A stretch of 12,114 bases of DNA from JBKGYG01 sp046546235. Its GTDB lineage: Bacteria > Bacillota > Clostridia > Lachnospirales > DSM-24629. How positions within the stretch are numbered: position 1 is the stretch's first letter; each line of letters begins with the position of its first letter. Made by a program: the position numbers and the translations under genes. Under the pieces are notes generated by a model that did no database searches, was not told the DNA's origin, and worked only from the letters and a program-made list of their open reading frames with translations. Positions 1-5,060 of this stretch are shown one piece after another. Where the stretch lies: NCBI GenBank assembly GCA_046546235.1, contig JBKGYG010000055.1, positions 1 through 12,114 on the forward strand, given 5' to 3'.

Positions 1-53
1 TTATCTTCTTCTACACAGATGAAAAAGCTAGTGATGATTTTAATGTTAGATAG
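1..53 (+). CDS. 3' end of an unidentified gene, truncated by the window edge
   Basis: The frame that stops with TAG at 51-53 is open back to the window edge and reads IFFYTDEKASDDFNVR at its C-terminus. The composition (acidic, A/T-rich codons) is plausible for this genome, and the stop lies about 40 nt before the next gene on the same strand, so it may belong to the same operon as the metalloprotease gene. Sixteen residues are too few to assign a family, and a chance open frame of this length is possible. Confidence 0.35.
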   Translation, partial: IFFYTDEKASDDFNVR

Positions 54-94
54 AAACATTAAGACAGTTTCTTAAGAAGGTATTAGGTGATTAA

Positions 95-832
95 ATGGAA
101 AAACATACAATTAGATATAGCAATAAACTTATAGAATTTGAATTATATAGAAAAAATGTAAAGAATATAAATCTTCGTGTTAAACCTAATATGTCTGTAG
201 TAGTATCAGCTAATAGTAAAGTATCTATAGATCAAATTTTAAAATTTGTTAAATCTAAAGCTCCTTGGATATTAAAAAATATCAATCACTTTAAAAATAT
301 TAGTCCAAAACAAAGTGTTAAGAAAAAGTATATAAGTGGAGAGACTTTTAGATATCTTGGAAAGCAGTATAGATTAAAATTAGAGGATATTGATAATAAG
401 GAAAGTGTAAAATACTATCAAGGATATATTTATTTATATACTAAAGATAAAAGTAATTACCAACATAAAGAAAAACTTATAAATAATTGGTATAAAAGTA
501 AAGCAGAAGAAAAATTTAAGGATAGTTTAAATAAAATGTATCCAATAATAGAGAAATACGGTATAAAAAAACCAAAATTAAAAATAAGAAAAATGAAGGC
601 AAGATGGGGTTCCTGTATTATAAATAAAAATACTATTATTCTTAATTTGGAACTAATAAAAGCACCAAAACACTGTATTGATTATGTGGTTTTACATGAA
701 CTAATACATTTTAAATATAGAAACCATAACAATGACTTTTACAGTTTTCTTACATCATTAATGCCAGATTGGAAACAAAGAAAAAAGATATTGAATGAAG
801 TTGCTAGAGAGTATCTTTTAGATAGATTTTAG
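95..832 (+). CDS. YgjP-like (DUF45/WLM) zinc metalloprotease
   Basis: A 245-residue protein with the features of the YgjP / DUF45 family, SprT-like zinc-dependent hydrolases. The N-terminal half is a basic domain without clear motifs. The C-terminal half has the family's RWGSC box (about residues 169-173) followed by NTIILNLELIKAP. It then has the zinc-binding helix HELIH with H201, catalytic E202 and H205, and a third ligand candidate H211 in a NHNNDF segment. Length and motif order are normal for the family, and no signal peptide or membrane segment is visible, so it is probably cytoplasmic. The ATG at 95 follows AGGTGA with short spacing. The gene converges on the slipin gene across a shared hairpin terminator. 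The physiological substrate of this family is not established, so I propose only metal-dependent peptidase activity. Confidence 0.85.
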   Translation: MEKHTIRYSNKLIEFELYRKNVKNINLRVKPNMSVVVSANSKVSIDQILKFVKSKAPWILKNINHFKNISPKQSVKKKYISGETFRYLGKQYRLKLEDIDNKESVKYYQGYIYLYTKDKSNYQHKEKLINNWYKSKAEEKFKDSLNKMYPIIEKYGIKKPKLKIRKMKARWGSCIINKNTIILNLELIKAPKHCIDYVVLHELIHFKYRNHNNDFYSFLTSLMPDWKQRKKILNEVAREYLLDRF

Positions 833-858
833 GGTAATCACAAATGATTACCCTAAAA
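827..858. terminator. Bidirectional hairpin terminator between convergent genes
   Basis: A perfect 14-bp inverted repeat (827-840 against 845-858) with a CAAA loop, begun by TTTT and ended by AAAA. It overlaps the stop codon of the metalloprotease gene and ends two bases before the slipin stop codon. The U tracts are short and partly inside the stem, but position and symmetry fit termination in both directions. Confidence 0.8.
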
Positions 859-860
859 CT

Positions 861-1961
861 TTATTTGCTAACAATCTCTTTCAAATGTTCAATAAGATTG
901 CCGCCGCCGACAACTGAAATATTACCCACCTTGTCACATATTCTTTCAAGATATTCTAATTCCTTCAATTTATATAATGTTTTATTTTCATCCATTAATT
1001 TGGCTGTATTAAGCAAACTTCTTGTTGAAGCAGTTTCTTCTCTTCGCATAATTACATTAGCTTGGGCTTGCTTTTCTGCTATAAGTACAGTGTTTAAGAT
1101 ATCCTTTATTTCACCAGGTAAGATAATATCTTTTAATCCAGCATAGATAAACTCTATACCTAATGAATTTTGCAACTCTTTTAAAGCATTAAGTACATAA
1201 TTAGAAATTTTATCTTTATTCTTCAGTAGCTCATCTAATTTAACTGTTCCTATATATTCACGTAATACAAGTTGCAATCTTATGTATACCTGGGATTCAA
1301 AAGATTTAATCTCATTAGCTTTAATTGGATCAGTTATTTTATATTGACATATAAAGTTTAATCTTAGAACGATTTTATCTTCTGTCATTATCTCTTGTCC
1401 AGATAGTTCTAATTGTTGTTGTCTAAGATCGAAGGTTTTAATTTCGATATTTGTTGGTGTTTTCCAATAGTAATAAATTCCAGGTTGTAATTTTTCTATA
1501 TACTTCTTATTATAATAAAGTAAACCAACTTGATAATCTTCTACAACAAATACATTAAAATAGTTGACTAACTTAGGATTGTTAAGTATTGAAAAATCAA
1601 GAGTATTAGGTGAAATGACAGGATTATTTTTATCAATGCGTATTATACTATGCTCTTTATTTATATTAAAAAAAGCATATTTCCCACTTGTATAAATGTT
1701 TTCAAATCTATTATCAATAAAGTGCAAAACATATTCATTATCAGCTACATCAAAAACAAATAAATCATTTTTTAGTTCTTCATCTTTTAGTAAAATATCT
1801 AATGGATAGTAAACTAAACTAAGTGGTTTTTGAATATCTAACTTGTGTATTTCGTAATTTAAAAATGAAAAATAAGAATGTTTACCTGGCTCTAGGTATT
1901 TTATATAATCTCCGTTTTTAAATAATAAACCTCTCTCATTTTTTCTGATATAAGTAATCAT
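861..1961 (-). CDS. Slipin family (SPFH / band 7 domain) protein
   Basis: A 366-residue protein. The SPFH/band 7 core lies at about residues 160-300, with the family-like stretches TFDLRQQQLELSGQEIMTED, VLRLNFICQYKITDP and LNTVLIAEKQAQANVI. Residues 300-345 form a charged helical segment, as in stomatin/slipin proteins. The N-terminus has no transmembrane helix, unlike classic stomatins. Instead it has an extra domain, and a short motif (xGLLxxxxxYIxxLxPGxxxY) occurs at about residues 10-32 and again at about 164-186, which suggests an internal duplication. Translation starts at ATG 1961 after a GGGGG-type ribosome binding site. Slipins of this soluble type are, from my memory of the literature, among genes found near RNA repair loci (RtcB, Ro60) in some bacteria. 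This gene is preceded on the same strand by a tRNA-mimic RNA. The biochemical role is unknown; scaffold formation is the general idea for the superfamily. Confidence 0.85.
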   Translation of the reverse strand: MITYIRKNERGLLFKNGDYIKYLEPGKHSYFSFLNYEIHKLDIQKPLSLVYYPLDILLKDEELKNDLFVFDVADNEYVLHFIDNRFENIYTSGKYAFFNINKEHSIIRIDKNNPVISPNTLDFSILNNPKLVNYFNVFVVEDYQVGLLYYNKKYIEKLQPGIYYYWKTPTNIEIKTFDLRQQQLELSGQEIMTEDKIVLRLNFICQYKITDPIKANEIKSFESQVYIRLQLVLREYIGTVKLDELLKNKDKISNYVLNALKELQNSLGIEFIYAGLKDIILPGEIKDILNTVLIAEKQAQANVIMRREETASTRSLLNTAKLMDENKTLYKLKELEYLERICDKVGNISVVGGGNLIEHLKEIVSK

Positions 1962-2136
1962 TTACTAATCCCCCTTTTTTTAGTATGCCTTTTTATTGAA
2001 TCCTCCTGAATTTAAAGCGGAGCACTGTTTAAGAAAAAATCTTTCAAATATGTCATTTATAGTATAATAAAGTTTGCCTTCGTTGAGACAGACAGCTATT
2101 ATTACCTACAAATGAGAAATAAGATTGACTTAATCG

Positions 2137-2201
2137 GTATCCACATTGCTTCGAGGCTTTATTTCCAGTGTGCTTATACAAAAGTAAAAGCACGTGGATA
2201 C
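2137..2201 (-). other. Long stem-loop downstream of the tRNA-like modules
   Basis: The 8-nt arms 2194-2201 and 2137-2144 (GTATCCAC / GTGGATAC) are perfectly complementary. A second 6-bp helix (2188-2193 with 2170-2175, GTGCTT/AAGCAC) abuts the first without a gap on one strand. The 25 nt left over on the other strand form an internal loop or a weak third arm. It could be the protein-binding domain of the RNA or a processing site. Alternatively, 2166-2175 could pair with 2425-2432 near the predicted 5' end, with a 2-nt bulge. Confidence 0.5.
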
Positions 2202-2230
2202 AATAAAAAGGTCATAAAATAACTGTTTTT

Positions 2231-2313
2231 GATTGCCAGATCCTTTGTCTGGTGCGTTAACCACTTCGCCAATCAAGTCTTTACTTGATGAAGGATTCGA
2301 ACCTTCGATAATC
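2231..2313 (-). other. tRNA-like module B (opened at the variable region)
   Basis: In minus-strand order: a 5-bp T stem GAAGG/CCTTC with TTCGAAT loop (2306-2290), then ATCAAGT (2289-2283) and ACTTGAT (2278-2272) forming a perfect 7-bp acceptor-type stem capped by AAAG. Next come TG, a D arm GCG/CGC with a GTGGTTAA-type loop (2269-2254), A, and a complete anticodon-type arm CCAGA/TCTGG with loop CAAAGGA (2252-2236). The loop lacks the invariant U33. The outer ends GATT (2313-2310) and AATC (2234-2231) can pair. The D arm and anticodon stem resemble histidine-type tRNA of Firmicutes, which may be the ancestry. Confidence 0.6.
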
Positions 2314-2314
2314 G

Positions 2315-2383
2315 TTGAATGCTCTGCCCTTGAGCTAATTACCGTGACAGGGTAATTGAGGATTCGAACCTCAAACACTTCAA
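2315..2383 (-). other. tRNA-like module A (anticodon stem open, acceptor stem capped)
   Basis: In minus-strand order: TTGAA (2383-2379, 3' strand of the anticodon-type stem), a 5-nt variable region, a 5-bp T stem with TTCGAAT loop (2373-2357), ATTACC, the loop CTGTCAC, GGTAAT (acceptor stem 2356-2351 with 2343-2338), TA, a 4-bp D stem GCTC/GAGC with loop AAGGGCA (2335-2321), A, then TTCAA (2319-2315), which pairs with the first TTGAA. All four cloverleaf stems exist exactly once. Outside the TTGAA/TTCAA stem, TAA/TTA can pair after a 3-nt bulge, giving a kink. Confidence 0.65.
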
Positions 2384-2436
2384 TTAATGGATAATATCAG
2401 TATACTTCTTATAAACAAGATAAAAAGCACTGTCTG

Positions 2437-2442
2437 ATTATA
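2437..2442 (-). promoter_or_regulatory. Candidate -10 box for the tRNA-like RNA
   Basis: A perfect TATAAT on the minus strand, preceded directly by TG. No good TTGACA-like -35 lies 16-18 nt upstream, so this is a weak prediction that rests on the -10 box and its position, about 50 nt before module A. Confidence 0.35.
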
Positions 2443-2604
2443 CAGAAATCAAGACTTACGATATTATTATTTACAATATAACATAATAATTAAAAGAATG
2501 TCTATATAAAATTAAGTATTCAAATAAATAAATTAATAAATCCGACTTCTTATTTTTCTTTTGTTATGTTCTTTTGAGGCATTGGTTTTAATACATTCTG
2601 GATA

Positions 2605-2613
2605 TGGTATAAT
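2605..2613 (+). promoter_or_regulatory. Extended -10 promoter of the Nudix gene
   Basis: TGG followed by TATAAT, an extended -10 element (TGnTATAAT), 31 nt before the ATG of the Nudix gene. No strong -35 box is seen, which is normal for extended -10 promoters. The interval 2443-2604 contains nothing else I can recognise. Confidence 0.55.
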
Positions 2614-2644
2614 ATAGTATAAAAGTATAATAGGAAGTGAAAAG

Positions 2645-3055
2645 ATGGTAGATGTTGTTGCAATAATTTTATATAATTATAAAGGACAAGTATTGATAGC
2701 AAAGCGAAAAGAGGAGAAAAAACTAGGCGGTTATTGGGAATTTCCTGGTGGTAAGGTGGAAAACGGAGAAACTGATGTCGAAGCTGTTATAAGGGAATTA
2801 AAAGAGGAGATGGATGTCGAGATTATAGTTGAAGATTATATAGGTGAAAGCATCTATCATTATAAGGGGAGGAATACTATTAGATTACATGCATATAAAG
2901 GTAAAATTATTACCGGGGAAATTAAACTATCTGATCACAGTATATATAAATGGGTAAGTGTTAACGAACTGAAAGATTTTGAACTAGCCCCAGCAGATAA
3001 ACCTTTTATAAATATGATCAAAAAACGGGCGCATCGTGATACGCCCCTACGATAA
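2645..3055 (+). CDS. MutT-like Nudix (deoxy)nucleoside triphosphate pyrophosphohydrolase
   Basis: A 136-residue Nudix hydrolase. The Nudix box runs from G36 through E42, R50, E51, L52, E54 and E55, matching GX5EX7REUXEEXGU except that D57 replaces the last glycine. Preceding motifs VLIAKRKEEKKLGGYWEFPGG are those of MutT-type enzymes that hydrolyse oxidised nucleotides such as 8-oxo-dGTP, or act more broadly as nucleotide pyrophosphatases. It is cytoplasmic and of normal length (about 125-135 residues). The last nine residues (RAHRDTPLR) and the stop context are encoded by a REP repeat (3027-3050), so the ancestral protein probably ended near INMIKK. The ribosome binding site is AGGAAGTG. It is transcribed alone from its own promoter. 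Confidence 0.85.
   Translation: MVDVVAIILYNYKGQVLIAKRKEEKKLGGYWEFPGGKVENGETDVEAVIRELKEEMDVEIIVEDYIGESIYHYKGRNTIRLHAYKGKIITGEIKLSDHSIYKWVSVNELKDFELAPADKPFINMIKKRAHRDTPLR
3027..3050 (-). repeat. REP type a, copy 1 (inside the Nudix gene end)
   Basis: A 24-nt REP. Read on the minus strand it starts with the tetranucleotide GTAG, then a hairpin with GGGCG/CGCCC base and apex TATC-AC-GATG (one T·G wobble). It forms the last codons of the Nudix gene. Confidence 0.8.
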
Positions 3056-3174
3056 CATAAAATAAAGTGATTGTGATATGTTCACGCAACATCAAATAAA
3101 AAAATGATAGCAAAAATAAATGAAAATCTAATAATAAAACCAATTAATGATTATAAGGGCATACAAGCAAAAAT

Positions 3175-3198
3175 GTAGGGGCGATTCACGAATCGCCC
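3175..3198 (+). repeat. REP type b, copy 1
   Basis: GTAG followed by a perfect 9-bp palindrome (3179-3187 with 3190-3198), base GGGCG/CGCCC and apex ATTC-AC-GAAT. It has the opposite orientation to the neighbouring type a copies, which gives a BIME-like pair. Confidence 0.8.
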
Positions 3199-3290
3199 GG
3201 ACCCAAGAAAAAACCAAAAAAAACAACCCAAAAATTCAACTAATCCAACATAGGGCGCATTGTGATATGTTTATGCAACATCAAAAAAAC

Positions 3291-3314
3291 GGGCGCATCG
3301 TGATACGCCCCTAC
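3291..3314 (-). repeat. REP type a, copy 2
   Basis: Identical in its 24 nt to the copy at 3027-3050; GTAG foot on the minus strand at 3314-3311. Confidence 0.8.
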
Positions 3315-3437
3315 AACAACATAAAATAAAGTGATTGTGATATGTTCACGTAACATAAAATAAAAAAATGATAGCAAAATAAATGAAAATCTAATAATAA
3401 AACCAATTAATGATTATAAGGGCATATAAGCAAAAAT

Positions 3438-3461
3438 GTAGGGGCGATTCACGAATCGCCC
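3438..3461 (+). repeat. REP type b, copy 2
   Basis: Exact copy of the type b repeat 263 nt upstream; GTAG foot at 3438-3441 and palindrome 3442-3461. Confidence 0.8.
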
Positions 3462-3553
3462 GGACCCAAGAAAAAACCAAAAAAAACAACCCAAAAATTC
3501 AACTAATCCAACATAGGGCGCATTGTGATATGTTTATGCAACATCAAAAAAAC

Positions 3554-3577
3554 GGGCGCATCGTGATACGCCCCTAC
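3554..3577 (-). repeat. REP type a, copy 3
   Basis: Exact copy of the type a repeat, 263 nt after copy 2 and closest on the left to the transposase gene (about 120 nt before its ATG). Confidence 0.8.
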
Positions 3578-3700
3578 AACAACATAAAATAAAGTGATTG
3601 TGATATGTTCACGTAACATAAAATAAAAAAATTATAGCAAAATAAATGAAAATCTAATAATATAACACCAATTAATAATTATAAGGGGGAAATAAAAGTT

Positions 3701-4222
3701 ATGAAACAAAGAAAAAACATAAGGTTAAAAAGTTTTAATTATTCACAGACTGGATCGTATTTTATTACCATATGCACTTATAACAAATTTCAATTGTTCG
3801 GAGAAATAATAGACACACAATCAAATACTAAAATGGAAATGAACAATAATGGTGAAATAGTAAAGCAAGCAATGGAACAACTACCTAATCGTTTCACAAA
3901 CACGAAAATAGATAAGTATGTTATTATGCCTAATCATATTCATGTTATAATTACATTGAAAAGGGAGCATCAAGATACGCCTTTACAACAAAAACGATCA
4001 GAAATATCTAAAATAGTAGGTTATTTAAAAATGAATATAACAAAAAGAATAAAAGAGACTAGTAAGATGATTGAAAAAGTTTGGCAAAGAGGTTATCACG
4101 ATCGTATTATAAGAAACGAATTGGAATATAAGAAAATATGGGAATATGTTGATACAAATCCACTCAAATGGAAGATGGATAAATATTGTACTGAAAAACA
4201 AAAAACGGGGGCATTAAAATAA
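3701..4222 (+). CDS. REP-associated tyrosine transposase (RAYT, Y1 HUH nuclease)
   Basis: A 173-residue single-domain Y1 transposase of the IS200/IS605 superfamily, RAYT branch. The N-terminus SGSYFITICTY-like strand is present (residues 17-27). The HUH motif is H79-I-H81 in MPNHIHVIITL. The catalytic tyrosine candidate is Y132 in WQRGYHDRIIRNELEY, followed by the RAYT-like WEYVDTNPLKWKMDKY end. Such enzymes cut and join single-stranded REP hairpins that carry a GTAG foot, and exactly such hairpins flank this gene on both sides, so the pair is probably functional together. No tnpB is present. The ribosome binding site is GGGGGA, 10 nt before the ATG. Residues 88-96 (REHQDTPLQ) are encoded by a decayed REP. 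The frame is intact and all catalytic residues seem to be present. Confidence 0.9.
   Translation: MKQRKNIRLKSFNYSQTGSYFITICTYNKFQLFGEIIDTQSNTKMEMNNNGEIVKQAMEQLPNRFTNTKIDKYVIMPNHIHVIITLKREHQDTPLQQKRSEISKIVGYLKMNITKRIKETSKMIEKVWQRGYHDRIIRNELEYKKIWEYVDTNPLKWKMDKYCTEKQKTGALK
3963..3986 (-). repeat. Decayed REP type a within the transposase gene
   Basis: Nineteen of 24 bases match the type a REP; changes lie at 3966, 3972, 3973, 3982 and 3983, and the match continues through the following ACAA. It is read in the same frame as the REP at the end of the Nudix gene, giving HQDTPL against HRDTPL. It falls in the linker between the HUH strand and the catalytic helix. Confidence 0.65.
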
Positions 4223-4261
4223 AGGGCGCATCGTGATATGTTTATGAAACATCAAAAAAAC

Positions 4262-4285
4262 GGGCGCATCGTGATACGCCCCTAC
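4262..4285 (-). repeat. REP type a, copy 4
   Basis: Exact type a REP, 40 nt after the transposase stop codon. A partial variant that ends in the ATGTT-N5-AACAT hairpin precedes it at 4224-4252. Confidence 0.8.
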
Positions 4286-4372
4286 GATAGCATAAAATAA
4301 TGGTGATTGTGATATGTTTATGCAATAACAAAAAATGGGGTATCGTGATATGTTTATGCAACATCAAAAAAC

Positions 4373-4396
4373 GGGCGCATCGTGATACGCCCCTAC
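4373..4396 (-). repeat. REP type a, copy 5
   Basis: Exact type a REP, spaced 111 nt after copy 4, with two partial variants of the ATGTT hairpin between them. Confidence 0.8.
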
Positions 4397-4521
4397 GATA
4401 ACATAAAATAATGGTGTTCGTGATATGTTCATGCAACATAAAATAAAAAAATTATAGCAAAATAAATGAAAATCTAATAATATAACTAATCTAATTATTA
4501 TAAGGGCATATAAGCAAAAAT

Positions 4522-4545
4522 GTAGGGGCGATTCACGAATCGCCC
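4522..4545 (+). repeat. REP type b, copy 3
   Basis: Exact type b REP in plus orientation, about 80 nt upstream of yjbQ. As a hairpin without a U tract it is unlikely to be a classical terminator, but it may affect transcript stability. Confidence 0.8.
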
Positions 4546-4621
4546 GGACCCAAGAAAAAATCAAAAAAACAACCCCAAAATAAAACAAAACATAAGATCA
4601 AAAATTCTAGGAGGGATTACT

Positions 4622-5038
4622 ATGAAAACTTATCGTAAAGAACTTTGGTTTAACTGTTCAGAACGTCGTCAACTAATTAATATCACGGATACTATCAATG
4701 AATGTCTAAAAGAATCAGGAATTAAGGAAGGGTTATTATTATGCAATGCTATGCATATTACTTCCAGTGTATTTATTAATGACGATGAATCAGGACTACA
4801 CGGTGACTTTGAAAGATGGTTGGAGAAATTAGCACCAGAGAAACCTTATGACCAATATGCTCATAATGGGTATGAAGATAATGCAGATGCTCATCTAAAA
4901 CGTACTGTTATGGGAAGAGAAGTTGTTGTTGCAATTACAGAAGGGAAACTTGATTTTGGACCTTGGGAACAAATCTTTTACGGGGAATTTGATGGTAAGA
5001 GACGTAAGAGAGTACTTGTTAAAATAATAGGAGAATAA
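4622..5038 (+). CDS. yjbQ: YjbQ family protein (UPF0047)
   Basis: A 138-residue protein of the YjbQ/UPF0047 family. The family pattern is complete: NAMHITSSVFINDDESGLHGDFERWLE (residues about 42-68), then AHLKRTVMGREVVVAITEGKL and FGPWEQIFYGEFDG near the C-terminus. Members have been described as having a low thiamine-phosphate synthase activity and are often named secondary thiamine-phosphate synthase, but the true role is open. It is cytoplasmic and of normal length. The start is fixed by AGGAGGG 7 nt before the ATG. The aspA start lies only 22 nt downstream, so yjbQ is probably the first gene of a yjbQ-aspA-hydF transcript. The promoter must lie in or after the REP array, and I could not identify it. 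Confidence 0.9.
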   Translation: MKTYRKELWFNCSERRQLINITDTINECLKESGIKEGLLLCNAMHITSSVFINDDESGLHGDFERWLEKLAPEKPYDQYAHNGYEDNADAHLKRTVMGREVVVAITEGKLDFGPWEQIFYGEFDGKRRKRVLVKIIGE

Positions 5039-5060
5039 ACAGAATAGGTAGGAAGTTTAA

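Larger units (their letters stand above)
2137..2430 (-). ncRNA. Candidate Y RNA-like (YrlA-type) RNA with two permuted tRNA-like modules
   Basis: Read on the minus strand, this region contains two T arms with the canonical GTTCGAATC loop signature (2373-2357 and 2306-2290), two D arms, two capped acceptor-type stems and anticodon-type stems. They occur in permuted order, so neither unit is a normal tRNA gene and no CCA end exists. Downstream lies a strong 14-bp-plus hairpin (2137-2201). A TATAAT box at 2442-2437 would start transcription near 2430. Bacterial YrlA RNAs are known tRNA mimics with a closed acceptor end and a kinked anticodon-equivalent stem leading to the Ro60-binding helix, and module A has this layout. 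The RNA is co-oriented with the slipin gene. I did not find a convincing Ro60-binding helix, and both the 5' and 3' ends given here are estimates. The alternative is a decayed tandem tRNA array. Confidence 0.6.
3067..3593. repeat. 263-bp tandem duplication of a REP-bearing unit
   Basis: Copy 1 is 3067-3330 (264 nt) and copy 2 is 3331-3593 (263 nt). They are almost identical, differing at a few bases and one A insertion near 3110. Each contains a REP type b on the plus strand, a short hairpin family with ATGTT-N5-AACAT arms (twice), and a REP type a on the minus strand. Parts of the same unit recur at 3594-3685, where they form the leader of the transposase gene, and at about 4414-4575 after it. 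The small open frames in each copy are translations of the repeat and not genes. Confidence 0.85.

Noticed and set aside
844..1146. Plus-strand open frame opposite the slipin gene
   Set aside because: Shadow of the slipin coding sequence with no ribosome binding site.
2041..2100. Separate promoter for the slipin gene (TATACT on the minus strand)
   Set aside because: No acceptable -35 box at the right distance; too weak in such A/T-rich DNA to list.
2130..2378. Open frame of 82 codons on the minus strand
   Set aside because: It translates the two T-arm and D-arm regions of the tRNA-like RNA; no ribosome binding site and no protein-like composition.
2231..2383. Two ordinary tRNA genes
   Set aside because: No unit has acceptor 5', D, anticodon, T and acceptor 3' in that order, and no CCA end or full anticodon loop with U33 is present.
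3147..3592. Two identical 60-residue open frames, and minus-strand frames at 4242-4588
   Set aside because: They are translations of the REP units (RRGVSRCARF, RGDSRIAR types), identical because the DNA is duplicated; no start signals.
3027..4545. CRISPR array
   Set aside because: Repeat units are hairpins of two types in opposite orientation with repeated, non-unique spacers, and no cas gene is present.
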